This document shows positions 55,289 to 62,999 of a stretch of DNA of 64,000 nt, piece by piece; the first letter of the stretch is position 1, and every line of letters starts with the position of its first letter. The notes under the pieces were generated by a model. It was given only the letters and a program-made list of their open reading frames with translations. It was not told where the DNA came from and did no database searches. Source of the stretch: Actinocrispum wychmicini (lineage in GTDB: Bacteria > Actinomycetota > Actinomycetes > Mycobacteriales > Pseudonocardiaceae); the NCBI RefSeq assembly GCF_004345645.1, contig NZ_SLWS01000021.1, positions 90,455-154,454 of the forward strand, in the 5' to 3' direction. A program made the translations under genes and the position numbers.

Positions 55289-55876
55289 GTGAGCGAACCG
55301 ATCGGCCGCCGGGAACGCAAGAAGGCCCAGACCCGGCAGGCTCTGGCCGACGCCGCGCTGCGGCTGTTCCTCGACCGCGGCTACGACAACGTCGGCGTCA
55401 AAGAGGTCGCCGACGCCGCCGACGTGGCCGTGACGACACTGTTCAAACACTTCCCGTCCAAGGAAGCCCTGGTCTTCGACCTGGACGAGGACATCGAGTC
55501 CGGATTGGTCGCGGCGGTCTGCGACCGCTCCCCCGGCCAGTCCATCCCCGCAGCTCTGCGAGACTACGTCCGGCAACGAGTGGTCGACCACGCCGAGAGT
55601 CCGGTGACCGCCGGCTTCCTCCGCATGGTCGAGGAAACGCCGGCATTGCGCGAGTACGGCCGCCGCATGTGGATGCGTCACGAGACCGCTCTCGCGCGTG
55701 CCATCGCCGAGGACATCGGGGCCCCCGCGGACGACATCACCTGCGCCGCGCTGGCGCGGTTCGCGCTCGACGCCGGCGATGTCCTCCACGGGCGGCCTGA
55801 TCCGGAACGGGACGTCGACGCGATCTTCGCCCTGCTGACGGAAGGCTGGACGTCCGTAACAGACAGTCGTAAGTAG
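55289..55876 (+). CDS. TetR-family regulator of the monooxygenase
   Basis: 195 aa. HTH near residues 10-55 (ALADAALRLFLDRGYDNVGVKEVADAADVAVTTLFKHFPSKEAL) followed by a TetR_C-type domain. The GTG at 55289 is the first base of the predicted transcript. Its divergence from the FAD monooxygenase matches many induced-resistance pairs in actinomycetes. Confidence 0.94.
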   Translation: MSEPIGRRERKKAQTRQALADAALRLFLDRGYDNVGVKEVADAADVAVTTLFKHFPSKEALVFDLDEDIESGLVAAVCDRSPGQSIPAALRDYVRQRVVDHAESPVTAGFLRMVEETPALREYGRRMWMRHETALARAIAEDIGAPADDITCAALARFALDAGDVLHGRPDPERDVDAIFALLTEGWTSVTDSRK

Positions 55877-55880
55877 ACGG

Positions 55881-56663
55881 TCAGACGGGCGTGAGCGGGT
55901 TGTACTCGGCGACGAACTCCTTCAGCTTGGTGCCGTCGAGAATCATGGCCGGCCCGGCGGTCCGGAAGCCGAACTTCTTGTATGCCGCCCGTACGCCCTC
56001 GTCGAGCGGGACCAGACTCACCACGCCGCCACGGCTCAACGCCTCGGCGCCGATACGCGCGATCAACGGCCGCGCCACACCTTTGCCGCCGGAGGCGATG
56101 TAGGCGGGTGACGCGACGAGGTCCCGGAGATCCACGTCGTCGCCTCCATCGCCCCAGAGCGCGGCTCCGATGGCGACGCCGTCCTGCCTGAGGACGAGCA
56201 GCGTGCCGGTTTGGAGCCCGGTCTGCATCTGCTCGATGATCTTCCGCGCCCTGACGATCGTGGCGTACTTGGGAGCCGCGAGGAGCGCTAGCTCCACGAG
56301 CCGCATGCGCCCCATGTAGACCGCGCTCATCCCCACGTCCCACAGTTCCTTCGCGGGATCGTCGTCCTCCGGTGGAGTCGTGGCGCCGGTCGCGATCATG
56401 GTCTCCAGGCCCTGCCTTATCTCGGTGAGGATCGTGCTCACCGTGCCCGGGGGGCGAAGTCCTTCCACTGCCGTCCGCACCGAATCGACGTACTCGCGTA
56501 CGTCCTGCAGTGTCGCCGTCATGGTTTGCAATTCGCCCACCGAAAGGAGTCTGCGGATGGGAGTCGCGGCCGACTCGGTCATGTTGGCGAGGGCTTCCAG
56601 GCCCTGCGCCTGCCATCGGGCGAGCAGGTCGGTGGTGGGGGGGACAACCTCAAAAGTCAGCAT
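55881..56663 (-). CDS. GNAT-type acetyltransferase with helical N-terminus
   Basis: 260 aa. The first 110 residues look helical and match no domain I know. The second half has the GNAT acetyl-CoA loop (SGGKGVARPLI near residue 188) and the family end YKKFGF (near 226). It probably acetylates a small molecule or protein. The ATG at 56663 has AAGGGA seven bases upstream. It ends four bases from the TetR gene's stop. Confidence 0.8.
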   Translation of the reverse strand: MLTFEVVPPTTDLLARWQAQGLEALANMTESAATPIRRLLSVGELQTMTATLQDVREYVDSVRTAVEGLRPPGTVSTILTEIRQGLETMIATGATTPPEDDDPAKELWDVGMSAVYMGRMRLVELALLAAPKYATIVRARKIIEQMQTGLQTGTLLVLRQDGVAIGAALWGDGGDDVDLRDLVASPAYIASGGKGVARPLIARIGAEALSRGGVVSLVPLDEGVRAAYKKFGFRTAGPAMILDGTKLKEFVAEYNPLTPV

Positions 56664-56807
56664 TGTTCGATCCCTTTCACGTCGGCGTCCCCCAGGATCG
56701 CCGCGTCCCGACTGCGTGTTAGCCATGCCACGTGCCGGGAACTCGGCCGGAGCAGTGGGAATACTCCAGTAGGGTCAAGGAATTCCGCAGGAGGAAGGAG
56801 CAGTGTC

Positions 56808-58064
56808 CTGGACGCGTGGCTGGCGGAGATCGTCGCGGTCGCACTGCTCCTGATCGTGCTCGCGAGTGCCGTGATCCGGCCGTGGGGGTTGCCGGAGGCG
56901 GTGGTCGCGGTGCCCGCGGCGGTGATCGCGGTCGCCGCCGGCATGATCTCGCTACCGCACACCGCCGACGAAGCCAGCCGGCTGGCGCCGGTAATCGGCT
57001 TCCTGGCGGCGATCCTGGTGCTGGCCCGGCTGTGCGCCGACGAAGGCCTGTTCCATGCTTGTGGCACATGGCTCGCACGCGCGGCGGCCGGACGTCCGAA
57101 ACGCTTGCTGGTAGGCGTGTTCGTGATCGCGTCGGTGATCACGGCGGTGCTCAGCCTGGACGCCACAGTGGTGTTGTTGACGCCGGTGATGTTCGCCACC
57201 GCAACCCGGGCAGGCGTCCGTCCGAAGCCGTCGGTGTACGCGTGCACACACCTGTCGAACACCGCGTCCGTGCTGTTGCCCGTCTCCAATCTCACCAACC
57301 TGCTGGCGTTCGCCGCCAGCGGCTTGAGTTTCACCCGGTTCGCCGCGCTCATGGCGGCGCCGTGGTTGGTGGCGATCGGCACCGAGTACGCCGTGTTCCG
57401 CCGGTTCTTCGTCGCCGACCTGAACACCGTGGTCCCGGTGCCGCGGACGGACGAACCGCGTGAGGTTCCCGTGTTCGCGTTGGCCACGGTCGGAGCGACA
57501 CTCGCGGGGTTCGTGCTCTCCTCCGCCGCCGGGATCGACCCGGCGTGGGCGGCGGCGGCCGGCGCGCTTGTCATGGCGGTGCGGGCGCTGGCCCAGGGCC
57601 GCACGACTCTGGTCGCGATCGTGCGGTCCGCGGCAGTGCCGTTCCTGGCTTTCGTGCTCGCGTTGGGGATCGTGGTCCGCGCCGTGGTCGACAACGGCCT
57701 CGGCGGCTGGCTCGGCCAGATGATCCCGGACGGCACCGGTCTCGCCGCGCTGCTTCTGATCGCCGCGCTGGCGGCCGGGTTGGCGAACGTGATCAACAAC
57801 CTGCCCGCCGTGCTGGTGCTGGCGCCCCTGGTCGTCCCGGTCGGGCCCGGCGCGGTGCTGGCGGTGCTGCTCGGCGTGAACATCGGCCCCAACCTCACGT
57901 ACGCCGGTTCGCTGGCCACCCTGCTGTGGCGGCGGATCGTGCACCAGCACGACCACGACGTCGATCTCGGCGAATTCACCCGGTTGGGGTTGTTGACCGC
58001 CCCGGCCAGCCTGCTCTTCGCCGTGGTGGCGCTGTGGGCGTCACTGCACGTGATCGGCGGCTGA
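56808..58064 (+). CDS. ArsB/SLC13-like membrane permease, probable CTG start
   Basis: 418 aa with about eleven to twelve hydrophobic helices. The pattern LDATVVLLTPVMFATA, HLSNTASVLLPVSNLTNLLAF and NLTYAGSLATLLWRR matches arsenite/anion permeases of the ArsB/SLC13 group. It would move an anion or arsenite across the membrane. The frame has no ATG, GTG or TTG near its start. CTG at 56808 stands seven bases behind AAGGAG, so it is the best start. No arsR or arsC genes are near, so arsenite as substrate is open. Confidence 0.85.
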   Translation: MDAWLAEIVAVALLLIVLASAVIRPWGLPEAVVAVPAAVIAVAAGMISLPHTADEASRLAPVIGFLAAILVLARLCADEGLFHACGTWLARAAAGRPKRLLVGVFVIASVITAVLSLDATVVLLTPVMFATATRAGVRPKPSVYACTHLSNTASVLLPVSNLTNLLAFAASGLSFTRFAALMAAPWLVAIGTEYAVFRRFFVADLNTVVPVPRTDEPREVPVFALATVGATLAGFVLSSAAGIDPAWAAAAGALVMAVRALAQGRTTLVAIVRSAAVPFLAFVLALGIVVRAVVDNGLGGWLGQMIPDGTGLAALLLIAALAAGLANVINNLPAVLVLAPLVVPVGPGAVLAVLLGVNIGPNLTYAGSLATLLWRRIVHQHDHDVDLGEFTRLGLLTAPASLLFAVVALWASLHVIGG

Positions 58065-58144
58065 CACCGCGGTGGTTTGCCACCCGCCGTACGCGGGCAC
58101 TCCACTGACGAGCTTTCCGGTAGTCGGAGGTACGGAGGTGCCCC

Positions 58145-58681
58145 ATGGCGCACGCGTCGACAGTGCACGCCACGCAGGTCAGGGCCGCGTTCCAGCCGGT
58201 CCAGGTGATCGCCTTCGTGGTCGGGGCCGGCTACCTGGTCGCGGGTGTCCTCGGCTTCGTCCGCACCGGCGTCAGCGACTGGTCCCCCGACAACCTGCAC
58301 TCGCTGGCGGGTTTCATGGTCAACCCGTGGCACAACCTCGTGCACGTGGCGGTCGGCGGGATCGGCCTGCTGTGCGCGTTCCGGCCGGCGACCGCGCGGA
58401 TGTTCGGGTGGCTGCTGGTGATCGCGTTCGGCGCGTTCTGCCTGTGGGGTCTCGCCGTGAGCGGGGCGTTCGCCACGAACCCGGTGGCCGGCATGGGAAA
58501 CCCCTTCGCCCTCGACGTCGCCGACAACTGGCTGCACTTCGGCACCGCCGTGGTCGGCCTGCTGATCGCGGTGCTGCCGGCCCGCCGGAAGGTCGTCGTC
58601 GAAACACCCGAACCGGTCGAACCGGAGTCCACTGTGGAACCAGTGGGCGGCCGTCCCCCGGCCGATCACGACGATGTGTAA
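58145..58681 (+). CDS. DUF4383 membrane protein
   Basis: 178 aa. Four hydrophobic segments with the family pattern (VIAFVVGAGYLVAGVLGFV, NPWHNLVHVAVGGIGLLCAF, LLVIAFGAFCLWGL, DNWLHFGTAVVGLLIAVLPA) and a charged Pro/Glu-rich C-terminal tail. The ATG at 58145 has GGAGG upstream. The function of the family is unknown. Confidence 0.9.
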   Translation: MAHASTVHATQVRAAFQPVQVIAFVVGAGYLVAGVLGFVRTGVSDWSPDNLHSLAGFMVNPWHNLVHVAVGGIGLLCAFRPATARMFGWLLVIAFGAFCLWGLAVSGAFATNPVAGMGNPFALDVADNWLHFGTAVVGLLIAVLPARRKVVVETPEPVEPESTVEPVGGRPPADHDDV

Positions 58682-58758
58682 CCGCGTGTCGGGTGGGTAG
58701 CCAAAGGGGGACAGCACGCGGCTGCGGCCCGTGACCCGGACACCAGACAAGGAACAGC

Positions 58759-59064
58759 ATGCTCGCACTCACCCCGGCCGCGGTCGCGGTCGTCAACAGC
58801 ATCATCAGCGCCCCTGGGCTGCCGTCGGGCGCCGGGCTGCGGATCTCGTCCGACACGGACGCGGAGGACCGCCTGGTGATCGAAGTGACGTCCACCCCGG
58901 CCGAAGACGACCAGGTGCTCGACGAGACCGGCGCGCGGGTGTTCCTCGCCCCGGACGCCGCTTCGTACCTTGCCGACAAGGTGCTCGACGCGTCCGTGGA
59001 CGACCAGGGTGGGGCCCAGTTCCTGCTCGGCGCGAAAAGCCCCAACGGCGACACCCCGCGGTGA
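58759..59064 (+). CDS. HesB-like Fe-S biogenesis-fold protein lacking cysteines
   Basis: 101 aa. The opening (LTPAAVAVVNSIISAPGLPSGAGLRIS) and the middle (VFLAPDAASYLADKVLD) resemble A-type Fe-S carriers. No cysteine is present, so it cannot carry a cluster in the usual way. Similar Cys-free proteins are common in actinomycetes. The ATG at 58759 has AAGGA five bases before it. Confidence 0.8.
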   Translation: MLALTPAAVAVVNSIISAPGLPSGAGLRISSDTDAEDRLVIEVTSTPAEDDQVLDETGARVFLAPDAASYLADKVLDASVDDQGGAQFLLGAKSPNGDTPR

Positions 59065-59144
59065 CGGCGGCGGCCGGTCCCTGATTGGGCGGCCTGACCG
59101 GCGGGTATCCGGGGGGCCACTGGGTCAGAAAGAGGAGGCCGGCC

Positions 59145-59408
59145 ATGCTGAGCCCGGGTGAGCGGCGCCGTCTCGACCGGATCGAGCAAGCGATGTCCGC
59201 GGACGACCCCCAGCTGGCGGCCATGTTCGCGACCCACGGCCCGCCGGCGACCTGGCGGTGGCTGTTCCGGCTCACCCTGGGCACGCTGGTCGTGACCACG
59301 GTCGGGTTCCTGTTCCTGGGGCTGTTCGGCCTGTCCGCCCAGACCGCCGTGATGGCGGGCGCCCTGTGGCTGCTCCGGCGCTGGGGCGTTGGGCGGGAGA
59401 CAGGATGA
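59145..59408 (+). CDS. DUF3040 small membrane protein
   Basis: 87 aa. The N-terminal LSPGERRRLDRIEQAM...DDPQLAAMF is the DUF3040 signature, followed by two hydrophobic segments. The ATG at 59145 has AGGAGG six bases away; the longer reading from 59085 has no ribosome site. The role is unknown. Confidence 0.9.
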   Translation: MLSPGERRRLDRIEQAMSADDPQLAAMFATHGPPATWRWLFRLTLGTLVVTTVGFLFLGLFGLSAQTAVMAGALWLLRRWGVGRETG

Positions 59409-59549
59409 GCGCGGCACATCGGTATCGGCTGTCATCGGACTGGTGAATGCGAGGATTGTTGCCGACCAGATGACCTGTGCGCCCTCGCGCGCAGGTCTTC
59501 CCCGGCCAGGCGGCGGATGTCCCCAGCCGCCGCCTGGCCGTTCACCTCG

Positions 59550-59735
59550 CTATTCCGAGCGGTCGTCCTTGAGGGCGTCCTTCGCCTTCTCCACGTTCTC
59601 CTTGATGCCGCCCTTGGCCTGGTCGACCTTTCCTTCGGCTTCCGTGCGTTTGTCGTCGGTCGCCTGGCCAAGGGCTTCCTTGATTTTCCCCTTGACCTTG
59701 TCGACGACGGCGTCCACCTTGCGTTCGATGCTCAT
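59550..59735 (-). CDS. CsbD-family stress protein
   Basis: 61 aa, hydrophilic, with the family pattern (KVKGKIKEALGQATDDKRTEAEGKVDQAKGGIKENVEKAKDAL). CsbD proteins rise in stress under alternative sigma factors; their action is unknown. The ATG at 59735 has AAGGAGG upstream. It is the second gene after a hydrophobic peptide gene, 20 bases apart. Confidence 0.95.
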   Translation of the reverse strand: MSIERKVDAVVDKVKGKIKEALGQATDDKRTEAEGKVDQAKGGIKENVEKAKDALKDDRSE

Positions 59736-59755
59736 GGAAGTCCTCCTTGTTTGTT

Positions 59756-59917
59756 TCACCAGCGATACCAGCGCCCACCGCCGGTGGCGGTACGCGCGAG
59801 GAACCCGACCAGCCACACGACCAGGACGATGCCCGCGACCACCCACAGGGCGTGCACCGCGAATCCGAAACCACCAAGGATCAGGGCTAACAGAAGCACC
59901 GCGAGAATGATGCCCAT
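59756..59917 (-). CDS. Small hydrophobic membrane peptide
   Basis: 53 aa with two hydrophobic stretches (IILAVLLLALILGGFGFAVHALW and VAGIVLVVWLVGFLA) and an RWYRW end. It matches the short hydrophobic proteins often placed with CsbD or stress genes. The ATG at 59917 has AGGAG upstream. Upstream readings to 60088 show no coding sense. Confidence 0.85.
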   Translation of the reverse strand: MGIILAVLLLALILGGFGFAVHALWVVAGIVLVVWLVGFLARTATGGGRWYRW

Positions 59918-60041
59918 TGAATTCTCCTGTTCCGTTGTTGGACTACCCGGTGAATACCCCGGCTGAAGTCGCGAAAACCTCCCGTTCGGGTTCGGCGGGA
60001 CGGGATGTGTAGTGAACGCGTGGTCGGGGTAGCCAGACCCT

Positions 60042-60536
60042 GTGACGAATGACGACGCACGCGCCGACGGTCCAGCCGTGGTGCGCAAAGGCCCGTCGCA
60101 CGGGCCGGCCGTGGTCGTGTTGGACCCTCAGGGTGACGCCAAACACGACGAACTGCCTGCCACGTGGCGCGGGCTCACCGACGACGTCGGGGTGGTCTGG
60201 TGGCGGCTGCCCGCCGCCACGCGGATGGGGCAACTCGGGGACAACCTGCCGACCGAGCTCGCCATCGGCCGGGATCCGATCCATCTGGTCGGCGGCGGCG
60301 ACGCCGCCCTGCTGACCCTGTCGCTGGCCGCGCGCCGCCCGGACGTGGTCCGGTCGGTCGTGCTGGTCGACCCGCCGTGGAAACCGGACGACGTGCCGCC
60401 GCAGGACGACATCGCGCCGGCCGGCACTGTCCAGTACGTGATGACCAGCAAGTCAGGCCACATCGGTGGCCGGCTGCCGATGGGACACCCGGACGTGGTC
60501 GCGGCCGTGGTGCGGGCGGTGGCGACCGCGCCGTAG
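60042..60536 (+). CDS. Small alpha/beta-hydrolase-like protein without Ser nucleophile
   Basis: 164 aa. The middle (IHLVGGGDAALLTLSLAARRPDVVRSVVLVDPP) looks like the core of an alpha/beta hydrolase, but the elbow is GGGDA instead of G-x-S-x-G. It has Asp in a nearby position and no clear His. It is about half the usual length and may be a non-catalytic relative. GTG at 60042 is the start. It lies 17 bases before the acyl-CoA dehydrogenase. Confidence 0.75.
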   Translation: MTNDDARADGPAVVRKGPSHGPAVVVLDPQGDAKHDELPATWRGLTDDVGVVWWRLPAATRMGQLGDNLPTELAIGRDPIHLVGGGDAALLTLSLAARRPDVVRSVVLVDPPWKPDDVPPQDDIAPAGTVQYVMTSKSGHIGGRLPMGHPDVVAAVVRAVATAP

Positions 60537-60553
60537 CGCATACATTCACGTGC

Positions 60554-61726
60554 ATGGAACACGTGATGGACGGGCTCACCGACGACGAGGCGTCGATCGT
60601 CTCGGTGGTGCGCGAGTTCGTGGACCGTGCGGTCCGGCCGGTCGCGCGGGAGCTTGAGCACACCGACACGTATCCGGCGAACCTGATCGGCCAGATGAAG
60701 GCGATGGGTGTCTTCGGCCTGGCGATCCCCGAGCCGTGGGGCGAGACGCGCGTGTCAGCCCAGTGCTATTCGGCGGTCACCGAGGAGTTGGCCCGTGGCT
60801 GGATGAGCCTGGCCGGCGCGATGGGTGGCCACACGGTCGTCGCCAAACTCCTGGTCGACTTCGGCACGCGCGAGCAGCAGGACAGGTACCTGCCCGGAAT
60901 GGCCACTGGGGAGATTCGGGCCACGATGGCGTTGACCGAGCCAGGCGGCGGCTCCGACCTGCAAGCCATGCGTACAACGGCGACTCGCGACGGCGACTCG
61001 TACGTCATCAACGGCGCCAAGACCTGGATCACGAACGCGCGCCGATCGTCGCTGATCGCGTTGCTGTGCAAGACCGACCCAACCGCCTCCCCCGCCCACC
61101 GGGGCATCAGCGTCCTGTTGGTGGACAACGGGCTGAGCGGCTTTCACGTGTCGCGGGACCTGCCGAAACTCGGCTACAAGGGCGTCGAGAGCTGTGAACT
61201 CGCCTTCGACGACTGCCGGACACCCGCGTCCGCCCTGCTCGGCGGCGAGGAAGGCCACGGGTTCGGCCAGATGATGCGTGGCCTGGAAATCGGCCGGATC
61301 CAAGTCGCCAGCCGCGCCCTCGGAGTCGGCCGGGCGGCGCTCGAAGACTCCCTGCGCTACGCCCAGGAACGCGAAAGCTTCGGGCGACCCATCTGGCAAC
61401 ACCAGTCGATCGGCAACTACCTCGCCGACATGGCCACCACCCTCGAAGCCGCACGCCAACTCGTCCACTACGCCGCCCGACGCTACGACTCAGGAGCACG
61501 CGCCGACATGGAAGCCGGCATGGCAAAGCTTTTCGCCTCCGAAACAGCCATGGAGATCGCACTCAACGCCGTCCGTGTGCACGGCGGATACGGCTACTCC
61601 ACCGAGTTCGACGTCGAGCGGTACTTCCGGGACGCACCCCTGATGATCGTCGGCGAAGGAACCAACGAGATCCAGCGCAACGTCATCGCCCGTGAACTGA
61701 TCAGACGTAACCGCGTCGGCTCATGA
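60554..61726 (+). CDS. Acyl-CoA dehydrogenase
   Basis: 390 aa, full length for the family. MALTEPGGGSDLQAM binds FAD, KTWITNA follows, and VHGGYGYSTEFDVERYFRDAPLMIVGEGTNEIQRNVIARELI holds the catalytic Glu region at the C-terminus. It oxidises acyl-CoA to enoyl-CoA. The ATG at 60554 is chosen. The stop overlaps the hydratase start as ATGA, so the two work together in one step after the other. Confidence 0.95.
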   Translation: MEHVMDGLTDDEASIVSVVREFVDRAVRPVARELEHTDTYPANLIGQMKAMGVFGLAIPEPWGETRVSAQCYSAVTEELARGWMSLAGAMGGHTVVAKLLVDFGTREQQDRYLPGMATGEIRATMALTEPGGGSDLQAMRTTATRDGDSYVINGAKTWITNARRSSLIALLCKTDPTASPAHRGISVLLVDNGLSGFHVSRDLPKLGYKGVESCELAFDDCRTPASALLGGEEGHGFGQMMRGLEIGRIQVASRALGVGRAALEDSLRYAQERESFGRPIWQHQSIGNYLADMATTLEAARQLVHYAARRYDSGARADMEAGMAKLFASETAMEIALNAVRVHGGYGYSTEFDVERYFRDAPLMIVGEGTNEIQRNVIARELIRRNRVGS

Positions 61727-62505
61727 CCACGGAACTCCTACAACCGGAACCAGCCCAAGCCCTCGGCGCACTGCTGGGCGTGCCAGTGCCAGACCTCGAC
61801 GCGGGACTACCCCTCCTGTGGCACTGGGTGTACCTACTCGACCGGCCAGCACAGGCCGACCTGGGCCCAGACGGCCACCCCCTGCGCGCCGCCCCCGCAC
61901 CAGGCATGCGCCGCATGTGGGCAGGCGGCCGAGTGCGTACCCACGGAACGCTGCGCTGCGGCGAACCCGCGACGAAACGCACCCAAGTCCTTAGCGTGCA
62001 GGAAAAGCAAGGCCGCAGCGGACCATTGACATTCGTCGTCGTCGGCCATCTCATCACGCAGCGCGGCCAAGTCGTGGTCGATGAACAGCAGGACATCGTC
62101 TACCGGCAACGCCACTCCGGCCCACCGGAAAACACCCCACAAGAAGTTCCAGCGGGCAAAGACGAGTGGAGCATCGACATCACGCCCACCCTGCTGTTCC
62201 GCTTCTCCGCGCTCACCTACAACGCCCACCGCATCCACTACGATCGGGACTATGCGCGTGACATCGAAGGCTATCCCGGGCTGCTGACCCACGGGCCTCT
62301 TCAGGCGCTCGCCATGGCTGAGGCCGCTCGGGCACTTGGCGTTCGCGGGGACCTGCTTTTCGAGTACCGGCTGACCGCTCCGCTGTTCGACCACCAAGGC
62401 ATGATCGTCAGGGCCGCTCGGGATGGGGATACTATCGCCACCGCTGTGCGGGACGTCTATGGACGGGTGACCGGCAGTGGCGTTGTCTCTGTTTATCGGG
62501 ACTGA
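61723..62505 (+). CDS. MaoC-like (HTD2/mesaconyl-CoA type) dehydratase
   Basis: 260 aa, two hotdog-like halves. The C-terminal part has LLFRFSALTYNAHRIHYDRDYAR and GYPGLLTHGPLQALAMAEAAR, the pattern of the HTD2/mesaconyl-C4-CoA hydratase family with its His. It would hydrate or dehydrate the enoyl-CoA made by the dehydrogenase it overlaps. Substrate chain is unknown. A 494-base gap follows. Confidence 0.88.
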   Translation: MTTELLQPEPAQALGALLGVPVPDLDAGLPLLWHWVYLLDRPAQADLGPDGHPLRAAPAPGMRRMWAGGRVRTHGTLRCGEPATKRTQVLSVQEKQGRSGPLTFVVVGHLITQRGQVVVDEQQDIVYRQRHSGPPENTPQEVPAGKDEWSIDITPTLLFRFSALTYNAHRIHYDRDYARDIEGYPGLLTHGPLQALAMAEAARALGVRGDLLFEYRLTAPLFDHQGMIVRAARDGDTIATAVRDVYGRVTGSGVVSVYRD

Positions 62506-62999
62506 AAGACAGGTCGCTCGCCGCTCGGGCAGGCCGCCAAGAGGGAGTCTGTTGTCGTATTTTGCTGCTGTGGTTGGGTTGTTTGGTCGTGGTGTCTCCC
62601 TCCCGTGTGGCCTGCCCAAGGGAATCGCATCTGCCAGGTGGAGTCCAGCTTGGTCTTCCGGTCCGTATCGCTACCGCTTCTTGTCGGGTCTCGTAGGCGG
62701 ACCTCCCTTGGGTTCCGTGGGTGTGGACCCCACCTGGCAGATGCGATTGGCTCCACCCAGGCCACACGGGAGGGAGACACCACTCGGGCCAGGTTTGTTG
62801 TGCGGGCACGCACATCTTCACGCCAGGCTAGCTACACGGACACGCATCTACTCAGATATGCGTTGCGATCTCCCACTTTTCTTTCAGATTCTGTACACAG
62901 TAGACAGGCTCTCTTCTCCGACATGACTTCGTTGTTCGCCGATAGCGAAATGCCTTATACTCCAACACATTCATCCTCAATATTCGATAGAATCGTTGC
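62506..62999. other. Gene-free gap with inverted repeat and AT-rich promoter end
   Basis: No gene is supported in this stretch; short frames here have no coding sense. It holds the large inverted repeat (62589-62783). After that it becomes AT-rich up to the HNH gene, with -10-like boxes TATACT (62956-62961) and TAGAAT (62988-62993). The second is six bases from the ATG. Confidence 0.7.
62589..62783. repeat. Inverted repeat of about 61 bases
   Basis: 62589-62649 and 62723-62783 are imperfect reverse complements. Shared blocks include GTGGTGTCTCCCTCCCGTGT, then ATCGCATCTGCCAGGTGG. The centre is about 73 bases. It could fold as one long stem, or be a small non-autonomous mobile element. No transposase is near. 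Confidence 0.8.

Noticed and set aside
62589..62783. Insertion sequence
   Set aside because: Repeat arms are present but there is no transposase frame within or beside them.
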